Shown one piece after another: positions 19,289 through 28,589 of a stretch of 64,000 nucleotides of DNA (its first letter is position 1; every line of letters begins with the position of its first letter). The translations under genes and the position numbers were made by a program. The notes under the pieces were generated by a model. That model worked only from the letters and a program-made list of their open reading frames with translations. It was not told the DNA's origin and ran no database searches. Source of the DNA: Glutamicibacter soli (GTDB taxonomy: Bacteria > Actinomycetota > Actinomycetes > Actinomycetales > Micrococcaceae); NCBI RefSeq assembly GCF_003309065.1, contig NZ_POAF01000001.1:372001-436000 (forward strand), read 5' to 3'.

Positions 19289-19948
19289 CTAGGCCGGACG
19301 GCCCGTCTGATCGGTCTTGAACGACTGGGTCTGGAACTTGTTCAGGAATCCCAGCAGACTCCCGTCTGGCTTGAGCACGATGGTGCCGCCATCCTGCCAG
19401 ATCCAGTTCTCCGCATCGTGCCCGCCGCCCACCGGGTCGCCCTGGTTCTGGTGCACGTTGTGCACTCCCAGCCCGCTGGAGAACGGCTCGCCGAACACGA
19501 AGAACCGGGTGCCCGCATAAATCACGCTTTCCAGCTCGGTCAGCGCCTGGAACCCGGTACCGCTCTTCCACGGCGGGTTCCAGCGCAGCCAGGCCAGCAG
19601 CCGGTTCAGGCAGCTTGAAAAGCGCAGCAGGTGGACGATGACCGGCGGGTGCAGCACCGCGGCGCGGATGTAGTCCAGCGCCCCGGAGGACGGATCGGAG
19701 GCCAGCGGGTGCCAGCCGTCGGCTAGGGAAGACAGCGCCGCGAAGTCCAGCGCGCGCAGCCGCACGGTGCGCCACTGCACGCCGTCGGGCATGTTCTTCG
19801 GATCCACGTCGATGGCGCACTTGTAGTTGCCGGCCGGCGCGTGGATCACCAGGTTGCCGTGGTAGTAGCGCCCGAAGTCATCCGGCGGGTCCCGGTAGTA
19901 GTCGTGCAGGGTCCCGATCAGCACCCCGTACCCGTTGGCCAGCGGCAT
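19289..19948 (-). CDS. DUF2278 (YukJ-like) family protein
   Basis: 219-residue soluble protein. The N-terminus LANGYGVLIGTLHDYYRD, the internal strand NYKCAIDVDPKN, and the C-terminal VHNVHQNQGDP ... WIWQDGGTIV ... FLNKFQTQSF match the DUF2278/YukJ group, whose biochemical role is not known. YukJ-type proteins are often found near secretion, effector or peptidase genes. The gene starts 27 bp after the stop of a membrane-protein gene, so both should be on one mRNA from promoter D. A phosphodiesterase-like or ligand-binding role has been suggested for relatives by fold only; no catalytic residue is claimed here. Confidence 0.8.
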   Translation of the reverse strand: MPLANGYGVLIGTLHDYYRDPPDDFGRYYHGNLVIHAPAGNYKCAIDVDPKNMPDGVQWRTVRLRALDFAALSSLADGWHPLASDPSSGALDYIRAAVLHPPVIVHLLRFSSCLNRLLAWLRWNPPWKSGTGFQALTELESVIYAGTRFFVFGEPFSSGLGVHNVHQNQGDPVGGGHDAENWIWQDGGTIVLKPDGSLLGFLNKFQTQSFKTDQTGRPA

Positions 19949-19975
19949 TCGGATATTCCTTCCTCGTCTCGAAGA

Positions 19976-21154
19976 TCAGGCCCTTGCAGGTTCGTCGATC
20001 TCCCCGACCTGGTCTTGCACCCGCTTGGCCTGCTTCTCCACCATGGAGGTGAACAGCTGCTGCGCGGCACCGAAAATGACCGCCCACGCGATGATCTGCG
20101 GGGCGCTGTCGAGGTCTGAGAGGCCGGGGAAGAATCCTCCGCGGATCAGCAAGAGTCCGAATACGGCGGTCAGCCCGCCCAATGGCAGCTTCAGGAAAGC
20201 CAACGCGATCGCAAGGTTGAAGGGCGTCGCCGTGCCGCCGACCTTCCTGAAGGAACTGGCTGCCGTGATGGCAGCGCCAACCATGCCAACGAAAATCAGC
20301 AGGAATATATCCGCCTTGCCGGCCGTCTGCGCGATCACCGCATCCCGGTCGAAAACTGCCCTGTTCTCGGCGGCGACGGATTCGCTGCTCTTGCCATCTG
20401 CTTCGGATGTCGTTCCGCCGGCGCCATCCCCGGTGGCAGCAAGGGTTGCCGGGAGCGGACTTTCGTTGCTCGGGCACACCACGACGTTTTTCCCTTCCGG
20501 GTTGAAGCAGATCGCCAGATCGGTCGGCCTGGCCACTCCCCAGAGCCCCAACCCGATGCCCAGAATGAGCAATACGACGCTCCAGACGCTCAAGCCCCGA
20601 TGGAAACTGAGCATTCGCGCATACTCCCGGCGGTAGGCCATATTGGCTGCGATGCTCGCGCTGATGATTTCCTCGCGGATATGCGGTTGCTGCAGATAAG
20701 CCCGTTTCTTGTCAGCGGTGGTGTGGATCTCCTCCAGGTCCTTGACCAGCTGTTCGAACGAAATTCGCTGCGGATCCATCGTTGCGAGGTGGTTCCTGAT
20801 ATCGGTCCGGATCTTGGGCAGCTTCCCCATGAGATAGTCGGTGTCTCCGCGCCGCAACATCATGGACTCCGCCGCGTGCAGGTGGGCCAGGACGCTGCCG
20901 ATGAGCGTGGTGCCCAGCATCATCTTGAACCGCGGATTGGTCAGCCGCGCCTGCGCGGTCTTCAGGTGCTGCTTGATCGCCTCGTCCAGCTTGGCGACAT
21001 CCTGCACCGCGCTGTTTTGATGGACCGCCGGCGGCGGCAATTGGGATAGATAGCGCGCTTCATCCTGCAAGGCGGTGAGATCCGAAACGACTATCGGAAA
21101 ACGCTGCTGGGCCATGTTTGCGGTGAATTGCGGAAGGGGGCCGGTGTTCGGCAT
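19976..21154 (-). CDS. Membrane protein with long cytoplasmic helical N-terminal domain, unknown
   Basis: 392-residue protein. Residues 1-200 are soluble and mainly alpha-helical (LDEAIKQHLKTAQARL, FEQLVKDLEEIHTTADKKRAYL). A first transmembrane segment (VWSVVLLILGIGLGLWGV) is followed by an external Ser/Gly/Thr-rich loop. Two or three more helices then appear (IFLLIFVGMVGAAITAAS, PFNLAIALAFLKLPLGGLTAVFGLLL, IIAWAVIFGAAQQLF). ATG 21154 has GAGGT 7 bp upstream; an in-frame upstream extension lacks support. It leads a two-gene unit with the DUF2278 gene under promoter D. No family is recognised; it could anchor or export something for the soluble partners. Confidence 0.72.
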   Translation of the reverse strand: MPNTGPLPQFTANMAQQRFPIVVSDLTALQDEARYLSQLPPPAVHQNSAVQDVAKLDEAIKQHLKTAQARLTNPRFKMMLGTTLIGSVLAHLHAAESMMLRRGDTDYLMGKLPKIRTDIRNHLATMDPQRISFEQLVKDLEEIHTTADKKRAYLQQPHIREEIISASIAANMAYRREYARMLSFHRGLSVWSVVLLILGIGLGLWGVARPTDLAICFNPEGKNVVVCPSNESPLPATLAATGDGAGGTTSEADGKSSESVAAENRAVFDRDAVIAQTAGKADIFLLIFVGMVGAAITAASSFRKVGGTATPFNLAIALAFLKLPLGGLTAVFGLLLIRGGFFPGLSDLDSAPQIIAWAVIFGAAQQLFTSMVEKQAKRVQDQVGEIDEPARA

Positions 21155-21318
21155 GGTCAGTACCTCGATGATCTCCCACGGCTCAGGGAAATGCATAGCA
21201 TTTCAACCCGCCGGCGCAGCTCTGCGCGTCGCCGGCAGGATACAAGGAACCAGCAACACCACCCCGGTGCAGGACCGCGAGGCCCGCCTGGGAGATACGC
21301 CGGTACACGGATAAGCCC

Positions 21319-21351
21319 AGTGTCCGCCGGCGCCCGTTACACGAGCATTAC
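21319..21351 (-). promoter_or_regulatory. Candidate SARP-type promoter D (GTAAT/GTAAC direct repeats, minus strand)
   Basis: Read on the minus strand, GTAAT begins at 21351 and GTAAC at 21340, 11 bp apart. GTAACGG is followed by nine bases and GACACT (21324-21319), a -10-like hexamer. The core GTAATGCTC is identical to site A. The membrane-protein gene begins 164 bp downstream. Confidence 0.55.
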
Positions 21352-21386
21352 CAGGATCTGCCGCATCCCCGGTCCTGCCGGCGCGG

Positions 21387-22139
21387 TCATGCGACGATCA
21401 GTGCGACCCCCACGTACACGGTGAGCAGTGAGGCCAGAGTCCATTCGGCGGCGGACCCGGTTGCAGCCAGAACCGGCACGGCAACCCGTCCGTTGGCCTT
21501 CCACACCGAGCCGATGACCGGCAGGCGCCGGAACCAGCGCGGGGAGCGGATCTTGATCGGCCAGATCAGGTTGCAGCCACCGATCGTGAGCATGTCCCCC
21601 AGCACGTGCGCCGCCACGCCGACGGCGACCGCCAGCAGGAACCACTGGTTCTCCTCGGGCGTATTCATGCCGACAAACGCCCCGGCCGCCAGCGCGATGA
21701 CCCAGCACAGGGCCGGGGGCATGAACTTCACCGACTTCACGGCGAAGGAGATCAGCAACACCGCGAACAGCGCGGCGGCCGGATACACGATGCCCAGCGC
21801 CGCGGTCTGCACCGCCCAGCCGTTGGCCAGCCAGGCCAGCAGGATGAAAAACGCCATGCCTAGGATGGAATGGGTGCCATTGCGGTGTCCGCCGGAGACC
21901 TTGCCAATGATGCGGGTGAAGATGCTTGAAATGGGCGGCAGCGACCTGGCGATAGTGGCGCCGTGGTGGTCCGCGTCGGGCAGCAGCGCGGCGCCCGCGC
22001 ACACGATCGCCCCAGCCAGCGTTTCCCACCGATCCATCTGCAGCGCGCCGAAGCCGAGGTCTACGGAGCCAATGCTCACCGGAGTCGTAATTGCTAGCCA
22101 TGCGGCAGCGCCGCTCATGGCGTGGTGTCCACCCATCAT
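21387..22139 (-). CDS. YdjM-like metal-dependent membrane hydrolase
   Basis: 250-residue integral membrane protein of the YdjM/LexA-regulated membrane hydrolase family (DUF457). The metal-ligand-like motifs are at the start (MMGGHHAMSGAAAW), in ALLPDADHHG, and in GGHRNGTHSILG; a fourth His is in AAHVLGDMLT. About six hydrophobic helices separate them. Family members are predicted phospholipid or membrane hydrolases; substrate unknown. ATG 22139 places the conserved GHH near the N-terminus, as in relatives. It is divergent from the SSAT-like gene with 62 bp between starts. Confidence 0.82.
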   Translation of the reverse strand: MMGGHHAMSGAAAWLAITTPVSIGSVDLGFGALQMDRWETLAGAIVCAGAALLPDADHHGATIARSLPPISSIFTRIIGKVSGGHRNGTHSILGMAFFILLAWLANGWAVQTAALGIVYPAAALFAVLLISFAVKSVKFMPPALCWVIALAAGAFVGMNTPEENQWFLLAVAVGVAAHVLGDMLTIGGCNLIWPIKIRSPRWFRRLPVIGSVWKANGRVAVPVLAATGSAAEWTLASLLTVYVGVALIVA

Positions 22140-22201
22140 GGATTCAACCTTAAGACTGGTCACCGACGAATTGGCGGCGCGGCGGCGGTAAGCTTGAGCA
22201 C

Positions 22202-22693
22202 ATGAGTAATGTGCGCGAAGCAACACCGGCCGACTGCCCGCAGATTCTGGAGCTGATCCACGAACTTGCAGTGTACGAGAAGGAGCCGGACGCGGTGCGC
22301 AACACCGTGCAGGACCTGCAGAGCCACCTTTTCGGCGCGGACCCCAAGGTCTTCGCCCACGTGGCCGAGGACGAGTCCGGCACCGTGATCGGCGTGGCGA
22401 TCTGGTTCCTGACCTACTCCACCTGGGAGGGCCGCCACGGCATCCACCTGGAAGACCTGTATGTGCGCTCCGCCCGGCGCGGATCGGGCACCGGCACCGC
22501 GCTGCTGCAAACGCTTGCGCAGATCTGCGTCGAGCGCGGCTACAAGCGCCTGGAATGGGCGGTGCTGGACTGGAACGAGCCGGCCATCAAGTTCTACGAT
22601 TCGATCGGTTCGTCCTCCATGGACGGCTGGACCACCCGCCGCCTGGACGGCGACGCATTGACCGCCCTGGGCACCAAAGGAGCAGCACGATGA
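22202..22693 (+). CDS. GNAT acetyltransferase, spermidine/spermine N-acetyltransferase-like
   Basis: 163-residue acetyltransferase close to the diamine/SSAT group. HLEDLYVRSARRGSGTGTALL supplies strand beta4 and the acetyl-CoA loop, and LEWAVLDWNEPAIKFYDSIG is a hallmark of SSAT relatives, with the conserved Trp-Asn and Tyr. It could acetylate a polyamine or another small amine such as an aminoglycoside or thialysine. The stop codon overlaps the start of the next gene (ATGA at 22690-22693), so it is translationally coupled to an aminopeptidase-like enzyme. Confidence 0.87.
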   Translation: MSNVREATPADCPQILELIHELAVYEKEPDAVRNTVQDLQSHLFGADPKVFAHVAEDESGTVIGVAIWFLTYSTWEGRHGIHLEDLYVRSARRGSGTGTALLQTLAQICVERGYKRLEWAVLDWNEPAIKFYDSIGSSSMDGWTTRRLDGDALTALGTKGAAR

Positions 22694-23985
22694 ACCACTA
22701 CCGCGGCATGGACGTCACCGAGCACCGCATCGAGGTCCCGCTGGACTACACGCGCCCGGCCGGCGAGAAGATCAGCGTGTTCGCCCGCGAGATCAGCACC
22801 GATGCGACCCTGCCCTGGCTGCTGTTCCTGCAGGGCGGACCGGGCGGGAAGTCCCCGCGTCCCGGATCCCTGTCCGGTTGGCTGGCCGAGGCGGTCAAGC
22901 ACTTCCGCGTGCTGCTGCTGGACCAGCGCGGCACCGGGTTGTCCACCCCTGCCACCCGGAAGTCCCTGCCGCTGCGCGGCGACTTCGCCGCCCAGGCCCG
23001 CTACCTGGAGCACTTCCGCGCGGACTCGATCGTGCGCGATGCCGAGGCGCTGCGCGAGCACCTGGGCATCGACATGTGGAGCACCCTGGGCCAGAGCTAC
23101 GGCGGGTTCTGCACGCTCACCTACCTGTCGCTGTTCCCGCAGTCCCTCGAACGCTGCCTGGTCACCGGCGGCCTGGCCTCCCTGGATGCCGATCCGCGGG
23201 ATGTCTACCGGGCGACCTACCAGCGCATGGCCGAACGCAATACCGAGTACTTCTCCTGGTATCCGCAGGACTTCGAGGTCCTGGGCCGGATCTACGAGCA
23301 CGTGCGCCACGGCGGCGACGAGGTGCTGCCCAACGGGCAGCGCGTCACCGTGCCGCTGGTGCAGATGCTGGGCATGTACCTAGGCGGCAACAGCCGGGTG
23401 CACCTGCTGCACCATGTGTTCGAGGAAGCGTTCATCGACACCCCCGGCGGCCCGCGCCTGTCGGACACCTTCCTGGAGGCGCTCTACGCGCAGTCATCCT
23501 TCGCCGCCAACCCGCTGTATGCGCTGATGCACGAGAGCATCTACGCCCAGGGCTCGGCGACGAACTTCGCGGCCGAGGCGGTGCTGCCGGAGTTCCCGCA
23601 GTTCACCTCGCATGCGAAGACCCCGTTGCTGACCGGGGAGATGATCTTCCGCTGGCACTTCGCCGAGGACCCGGTCCTGCGCCCGCTGGAGGACGTGGCC
23701 CGGATCCTGGCCGAGCACGAGCACTTCGGCCCGCTGTACGACCTGGGTGTGCTGGCCGAGAACACCGTGCCGGTGGCCGCGGCGGTCTACCACGACGACG
23801 TCTACGTGGACCGCGAACTGTCGCTGGAAACCGCCTCGCGAGTCAAGGGCCTGCAGGCCTGGGTGACCGAGGACTTCCACCACGACGGGCTGGGCGACGA
23901 GGGTCCGGCGATCTTCCGCCGACTGCTGGCCATGACAAATGGCGAGGACCCGGAAGCCGCCGCGAAGGGCCTTTCCGGGTCCTAG
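22690..23985 (+). CDS. Alpha/beta-hydrolase, proline iminopeptidase-like (S33 family)
   Basis: 431-residue serine peptidase-type hydrolase. FLQGGPGGKSPRP is the oxyanion HGGPG-type motif, LDQRGTGLSTP the adjacent conserved loop, and GQSYGGFCTLTYL gives the nucleophile Ser in GxSxG. Late EDFHHDGLGDEG fits the catalytic His region. The length and order match actinobacterial proline iminopeptidase-like enzymes that remove N-terminal proline or act on small peptides. ATG 22690 overlaps the previous stop and has AAAGGAG upstream. It is cytoplasmic. The exact peptide preference is unknown. Confidence 0.88.
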   Translation: MNHYRGMDVTEHRIEVPLDYTRPAGEKISVFAREISTDATLPWLLFLQGGPGGKSPRPGSLSGWLAEAVKHFRVLLLDQRGTGLSTPATRKSLPLRGDFAAQARYLEHFRADSIVRDAEALREHLGIDMWSTLGQSYGGFCTLTYLSLFPQSLERCLVTGGLASLDADPRDVYRATYQRMAERNTEYFSWYPQDFEVLGRIYEHVRHGGDEVLPNGQRVTVPLVQMLGMYLGGNSRVHLLHHVFEEAFIDTPGGPRLSDTFLEALYAQSSFAANPLYALMHESIYAQGSATNFAAEAVLPEFPQFTSHAKTPLLTGEMIFRWHFAEDPVLRPLEDVARILAEHEHFGPLYDLGVLAENTVPVAAAVYHDDVYVDRELSLETASRVKGLQAWVTEDFHHDGLGDEGPAIFRRLLAMTNGEDPEAAAKGLSGS

Positions 23986-24009
23986 GCCTGGCTGGCGCGT
24001 TCAGGCCGT

Positions 24010-24462
24010 TCAGCCGTCCAGCTGGGCGGCCAGTTCATCGCACAGCTTCTGCAGCAACGGCGCGGCGGTGCCCAGAATCTGCTGGTCGGCTTCGGGCAGC
24101 GTCTGGATGCCGCCGGCCAGCGCCGTGTAGGCGCGCAACCGGTAGGCTTCGACCTCGTTCCTGCCCTGCCCGGTCAATTCGACCAGGCTGGCGCGGCCGT
24201 CGTGGGGATCGGGACGGCGGGCGACCAGGCCGTCCTGTTCCAGCCTGATGACCAGTCCGGTCATGGTCGGCTGCGCGACGCGCTGCTGGAGTGCAAGATC
24301 CCCCACGCGCTGCGCCCCGTCCCGGTCCAGCCCGGAGAGCACGCGCCAGGCGGTGACGGATCGCCCCTGCCCGGCGGCATGCCCCAGCAGTCGGGAGAGG
24401 GTGCCGGAGGCCACCGCAATTCCTGCGGCGGTTTCGGTGACGGCGGACGGTGTGGTGCTCAT
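24010..24462 (-). CDS. MarR-family transcriptional regulator
   Basis: 150-residue winged-helix regulator. The DNA-binding core is VGDLALQQRVAQPTMTGLVIRLEQDGLVARRPDPHDGRAS, where the final D-R motif is the MarR wing. Flanking helices supply dimerisation. ATG 24462 is chosen because AGGG lies 8 bp upstream and the conserved helix begins soon after. It converges with the aminopeptidase-like gene and is followed upstream on the same strand by terC, but with its own gap. MarR proteins respond to phenolics or oxidants; its ligand and target are not evident here. Confidence 0.88.
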   Translation of the reverse strand: MSTTPSAVTETAAGIAVASGTLSRLLGHAAGQGRSVTAWRVLSGLDRDGAQRVGDLALQQRVAQPTMTGLVIRLEQDGLVARRPDPHDGRASLVELTGQGRNEVEAYRLRAYTALAGGIQTLPEADQQILGTAAPLLQKLCDELAAQLDG

Positions 24463-24565
24463 GATGTGTACCCTAGCAGAATGCGTTAATGGTGGATTCC
24501 GGACAGCGAAAAGCCCGCCTGACCGGCCCTGGTCGGGCAGGCGGCGGGCAGTTCGCCTGACGTTG

Positions 24566-25618
24566 CTACTTGCCGTCGTTGGCCTCGGCCGCGGCCTTGG
24601 CTGCCGCGGAAATCGCCTCGGCTTCCTCGGCTTTTTCGGCGGCTCGGCGGCCCATCGGGGTCCACAGCGACAGCACGGTGGCGACGACAATCGCGCCGAG
24701 GATCACCAGCAGGGAGATGCCCACCGGAATGTCCAGCCAGGCGAACTGGTGCAGCGGCTCGCCGCCGTTGATGAATGGCACCTGGTTCTCATACAGGGCG
24801 TGGAAGACCAGCTTGACGCCGATGAACGCAAGGATGAAGCTCAGTGCGTGCTTCAGGAACACCAGTCGGTTCATCAGGCCGCCGAGCAGGAAGTACAGCT
24901 GGCGCAGGCCCATTAGGGCGAAGATGTTCGCGGTGAACACGATGAACGCCGACTGGGTCAGCCCGAAGATCGCGGGGATCGAGTCGAAGGCGAACAGCAG
25001 GTCGGTCATGCCGATGGTGATGAACACCATCACCATCGGGGTGAACAGCTTCTTGCCGTCGACCACGGTGCGCAGCCTGTTTCCGTCGAAGCTGTCGGAG
25101 ATCGGCAGCTTGCTGGTCAGCTTCTTGACCAGGCCGCTTTCCTCGTCTTCGTCGCCCTCGTCCTTCAGCTGGTTCCATGCGGTCCACAGCAAGAAGGCTC
25201 CGAAGATGTAGAAGACCCACGACCACTGCTCGATGATGGCTGCGCCGGCCACGATGAAGATCGCGCGCAGGATCAGCGCGATGATGATGCCGAACATCAG
25301 CACTTCCTGCTGGTACTTTCGCGGTACCGAGAAGCGGGCCATGATGATGATGAACACGAACAGGTTGTCCACGGACAGTGCGTATTCGGTAACCCAGCCG
25401 GCGTAGAATTCCTGGCCGAGCTGCGGGCCTGCCTGCCACCAGAGCACGCCGCCGAAGGCCAGCGCCAGGCCGATGTAGATGACGACGAAGATGCCAGCTT
25501 CCTTCATGGAAGGAATGTGCGGACGCTTGGTCACATAAAGTAGATCGGCGACGAGCACCGCGCACAGCACGATCAGTGCGATGGTTTCAAATTGAAGTGT
25601 TAACCCGGAAATGCCCAC
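24566..25618 (-). CDS. TerC/Alx-family membrane protein, likely Mn2+ exporter
   Basis: About 350-residue protein with eight or nine membrane helices and the TerC signature acidic residues: ALSVDNLFVFIIIM and AFDSIPAIFGLTQ. A charged cytoplasmic loop (DEGDEDEESGLVKKL) splits the two halves, and the C-terminus is Glu/Ala-rich. TerC/Alx/YceF proteins export Mn2+ or load it on exported enzymes. The riboswitch directly upstream supports a manganese role. I prefer GTG 25618, which has AAAGG 10 bp upstream; ATG 25636 would add six residues but lacks a ribosome site. An older label is tellurium resistance. Confidence 0.9.
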   Translation of the reverse strand: MGISGLTLQFETIALIVLCAVLVADLLYVTKRPHIPSMKEAGIFVVIYIGLALAFGGVLWWQAGPQLGQEFYAGWVTEYALSVDNLFVFIIIMARFSVPRKYQQEVLMFGIIIALILRAIFIVAGAAIIEQWSWVFYIFGAFLLWTAWNQLKDEGDEDEESGLVKKLTSKLPISDSFDGNRLRTVVDGKKLFTPMVMVFITIGMTDLLFAFDSIPAIFGLTQSAFIVFTANIFALMGLRQLYFLLGGLMNRLVFLKHALSFILAFIGVKLVFHALYENQVPFINGGEPLHQFAWLDIPVGISLLVILGAIVVATVLSLWTPMGRRAAEKAEEAEAISAAAKAAAEANDGK

Positions 25619-25644
25619 GGAAGAGCGACCTTTCATTGCAGGGT

Positions 25645-25790
25645 ATGGCTGATATTCGCAAGTCTCTCCGCCGGCCGCACCGCGATCCGGCGGTGCGAAA
25701 TTCGGCTGCTGCGCCCGGCGAATCGCCGTTGATTCGCGTGCTGACGTTCACAGCATTTGGGATACTCCCCTACGTCCAATCAACCATTGT
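25645..25790 (-). ncRNA. yybP-ykoY-type manganese riboswitch upstream of terC
   Basis: On the minus strand the leader contains GTAGGGGAGTATCCC (25773-25759) and, about 90 bases later, CGGCGGAGAGACTTGCG (centred at 25665), with the segment ACGTCAGCACGCG between. These are the two conserved internal-loop strands of the yybP-ykoY family, which binds Mn2+, and they occur in the correct order just before a terC/alx gene, its commonest partner. The ends of the element are approximate. No long T-run is seen before the gene, so control of translation is more likely than termination. Confidence 0.8.
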
Positions 25791-25857
25791 ATCCCACAGC
25801 GAAATCACAGCCCCGGGTGGGGCGTCCTACGCCAAGTCAGACATCCGGGCGCGCGAA

Positions 25858-25880
25858 ACCCCGTCCCGGCGGGGATTTTT
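25858..25880 (-). terminator. Candidate terminator downstream of uvrB
   Basis: A short GC stem (CCCCG ... CGGGG) with flanking GACGGGG/CCCCGTC complement lies 40 bp after the uvrB stop, read leftward, with TTT after it. The plus strand shows a run of five T after the same stem, so polarity is not certain. Confidence 0.4.
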
Positions 25881-25919
25881 GTCCGGACGGGGTTGACGTT
25901 TTGCCGAAGGCAGTGCCGC

Positions 25920-28007
25920 TCAGGCGTGGCCGGCGGCCTTCATCTGCCGCAGCTCCTTCTTCAGCTCCGCCACCTCGTCACGCAGCCGGGCCGCCAGCTC
26001 GAACTGCAGCTCGGCCGCCGCCGCGTGCATCTGTCCGGTCATCTCTTCGATCTGGCCCAGCAGGTCTTCGGCCGGCGCGGCGGCCAGGCCGTCCTTGCGC
26101 ACTGTCGACGACGCCGAGGTGCGCTTGGCGCCCTTGGCCAACCGGTTGTTGTTCAGCAGCTCCTGGGTGTCGGCGTCCTCCCTGGCCAGCTGGTCGGTGA
26201 TGTCCGCGATCTTCTTGCGCAGCGGCATCGGGTCGATGCCGTGCTTCTCGTTGTGCGCCCGCTGGATCTGCCGGCGGCGGTTGGTCTCCTCGATCGCCTG
26301 GCTCATGGCGTCGGTGATCTTGTCCGCGTACATGACCACCTGGCCGGACACGTTGCGGGCTGCGCGGCCGATGGTCTGGATCAGCGAAGTCGCCGAGCGC
26401 AGGAAGCCTTGCTTGTCGGCATCCAGGATCGCCACAAGCGACACCTCGGGCAGGTCAAGGCCCTCGCGCAGCAGGTTGATTCCCACCAGCACATCGAAGG
26501 AGCCCATGCGCAGTTCGCGCAGCAACTCCACGCGCCGGATCGTGTCCACGTCCGAGTGCAGGTACTGCACGCGCACCTGGTGCTCGGTCAGGTAGTCGGT
26601 CAGGTCTTCCGCCATGCGCTTGGTCAGGGTGGTGACCAGCACGCGTTCGTCGCGATCCACGCGGGTGCGGATCTCGTCCAGCAGGTCGTCGATCTGGCCC
26701 TTGGTCGGCTTGACGATGATTTCCGGGTCGATCAAGCCGGTAGGGCGGATGATCTGCTCCACGAAGCCGTCGGACTTGCCCAGCTCGTACTTTCCCGGGG
26801 TAGCCGACAGGTACACCGTCTGCCCGATGCGCTCCAGGAACTCATCCCATTTCAGCGGACGGTTGTCCATCGCGCTGGGCAGGCGGAACCCGTGCTCCAC
26901 CAGCGTGCGCTTGCGCGACATGTCGCCCTCGTACATGGCTCCGATCTGCGGTACGGTCACGTGGGATTCGTCGATGACCAGCAGGAAGTCGTCTGGGAAG
27001 TAATCCAGCAGGCAGTGCGGGGCGGAACCCGGCGCACGACCGTCGATGTGCCGCGAATAGTTCTCGATGCCGTTGCAGAAGCCCATCTGCTCCATCATTT
27101 CCAGGTCGTAGGTGGTGCGCATGCGCAGCCGCTGGGCCTCGACGAGCTTGTTCTGCGACTCCAGTTCCTTCAGCCGCGTTGCCAGCTCGTCCTCGATGGA
27201 CTTGATCGCCTTGTGCATGCGCTCGGCTCCCGCCACGTAATGGCTGGCCGGGAAGATGTACATCTCGGTTTCCTCGCGGATCACCTCGCCGGTGACCGGA
27301 TGCAGCGTGTAGATCGCTTCCACCTCGTCGCCGAAGAACTCGATGCGCACCGCCTGCTCCTCGTACATCGGGATGATCTCCACGGTGTCCCCGCGCACCC
27401 GGAAGGTGCCGCGGTGGAAGTCCATGTCGTTGCGGGTGTACTGCATGGCCACGAACTGGCGCAGCATCGCGTCGCGGTTCAGCTCCTCGCCTTGGCGCAC
27501 CGTCACCATCCCGGCGACATACTCCTCCGGGGTGCCCAGGCCGTAGATGCAGGAGACCGTAGCGACCACGATGGTGTCGCGGCGGGTCAGCAGCGAGTTG
27601 GTGGCCGAGTGGCGCAGCCTTTCGACCTCCTCGTTGATCGAGGAGTCCTTCTCAATGAAGGTATCGGTCTGCGGCACGTAGGCCTCGGGCTGGTAGTAGT
27701 CGTAGTAGGACACGAAGTACTCGACCGCGTTGTTCGGCATCAGCTCGCGGAACTCGTTGGCCAACTGGGCGGCCAGGGTCTTGTTCTGCACCAGTACCAG
27801 GGTGGGGCGCTGCACCTGCTCGACCAGCCAGGCGGTGGTCGCGGATTTGCCGGTACCGGTCGCGCCGAGCAGCACGATGTCCTTCTCACCGGCCTGGATC
27901 CGCTGCGTCAGCTCCGCGATGGCCTGCGGCTGGTCGCCGGCCGGCTCGTATTCGCTGATGACCTCGAAGGGGGCGACAACTCGTTTGATGGGCTGTGCAA
28001 GACTCAT
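25920..28007 (-). CDS. uvrB: UvrABC excinuclease subunit B
   Basis: 695-residue helicase-like core of nucleotide excision repair; it accepts damaged DNA from UvrA and recruits UvrC. Walker A is [16 protein letters not shown] near residue 47, followed by the beta-hairpin region [21 protein letters not shown] that clamps the [15 protein letters not shown] is motif II, and [10 protein letters not shown] motif VI. The C-terminal UVR domain ([20 protein letters not shown]) binds UvrC. Start ATG 28007 gives the normal N-terminus ([17 protein letters not shown]). No clear SOS box is seen upstream, unlike uvrA. The coupling of terC-riboswitch and uvrB as neighbours is only positional. Confidence 0.98.
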   Translation of the reverse strand: MSLAQPIKRVVAPFEVISEYEPAGDQPQAIAELTQRIQAGEKDIVLLGATGTGKSATTAWLVEQVQRPTLVLVQNKTLAAQLANEFRELMPNNAVEYFVSYYDYYQPEAYVPQTDTFIEKDSSINEEVERLRHSATNSLLTRRDTIVVATVSCIYGLGTPEEYVAGMVTVRQGEELNRDAMLRQFVAMQYTRNDMDFHRGTFRVRGDTVEIIPMYEEQAVRIEFFGDEVEAIYTLHPVTGEVIREETEMYIFPASHYVAGAERMHKAIKSIEDELATRLKELESQNKLVEAQRLRMRTTYDLEMMEQMGFCNGIENYSRHIDGRAPGSAPHCLLDYFPDDFLLVIDESHVTVPQIGAMYEGDMSRKRTLVEHGFRLPSAMDNRPLKWDEFLERIGQTVYLSATPGKYELGKSDGFVEQIIRPTGLIDPEIIVKPTKGQIDDLLDEIRTRVDRDERVLVTTLTKRMAEDLTDYLTEHQVRVQYLHSDVDTIRRVELLRELRMGSFDVLVGINLLREGLDLPEVSLVAILDADKQGFLRSATSLIQTIGRAARNVSGQVVMYADKITDAMSQAIEETNRRRQIQRAHNEKHGIDPMPLRKKIADITDQLAREDADTQELLNNNRLAKGAKRTSASSTVRKDGLAAAPAEDLLGQIEEMTGQMHAAAAELQFELAARLRDEVAELKKELRQMKAAGHA

Positions 28008-28016
28008 ACATCTAGG

Positions 28017-28525
28017 CTACGCCCTGGGTCCCGACTCTTTGCGCGCTGCTGGCGATTGGCTGAAAGAATCCAGCAATCGGTTAATCGCCTCGATGCGCTC
28101 GGGGGTCTCGGGATGGGGTCGGCGCGCCATGGCATCGGCCCAGTCGAAGTAGCGCTTTGCCCCATCAAGCACGGCGGGGATGAGAACCGGCGGCCCGATG
28201 CGATCCGGTACCCCGCCCAGCGAAAACCCGCGGCGTGCAGGTTCCCCGCAAGAGAGATTTCCGCGCAGAATGAGCCGCGGCCGGTGCCCATCGACATGGA
28301 TCCTTCCAGCGCTTCAAACAGCGCAGGCCAGGTCGCCCCCGTGTTGTTCCACAGTCCGGGTGGCATAAGTTGTCTGCCGAAATAGCGTTTCTGCACGATC
28401 CCGTCACCACCGTAGGGGTTTTTCGCCGCCCGCTTGAACCAGAGGTCCGCGGCCCAGCCAAGTTCTTCCTCGACCGATGCCAGGGACTGGCAGCGGAATG
28501 CGGCGAATACCGCGAGGTCGGTGAT
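28017..28525 (-). pseudogene. Broken conserved-type gene, N-terminally truncated and frameshifted
   Basis: On the minus strand a protein-like frame opens right after a TAA at 28526-28528 (ITDLAVFAAFRCQSLASVEE, later PYGGDGIVQKRYFGRQ and WPALFEALEGSMSMGTGRG) but has no start codon at the beginning. Near 28200 the sensible reading jumps one frame and continues as AKRYFDWADAMARRPHPETP ... AINRLLDSF to a TAG at 28017-28019. Both halves have coherent protein composition, so I read this as one gene that lost its 5' end and gained an indel. A shorter in-frame ORF starting at GTG 28396 would ignore the frameshift. The family is not recognised. Confidence 0.6.
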
Positions 28526-28589
28526 TTATGCAGTCCCAGCAGAAAGGACTCAGCTCAACACATGAATGCATGCTCAGCGTCACGCCCGT

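Noticed and set aside
25893-28385. An 830-codon plus-strand frame opposite uvrB and the broken gene
   Set aside because: uvrB is certain on the minus strand. The plus frame is a shadow that happens to stay open.
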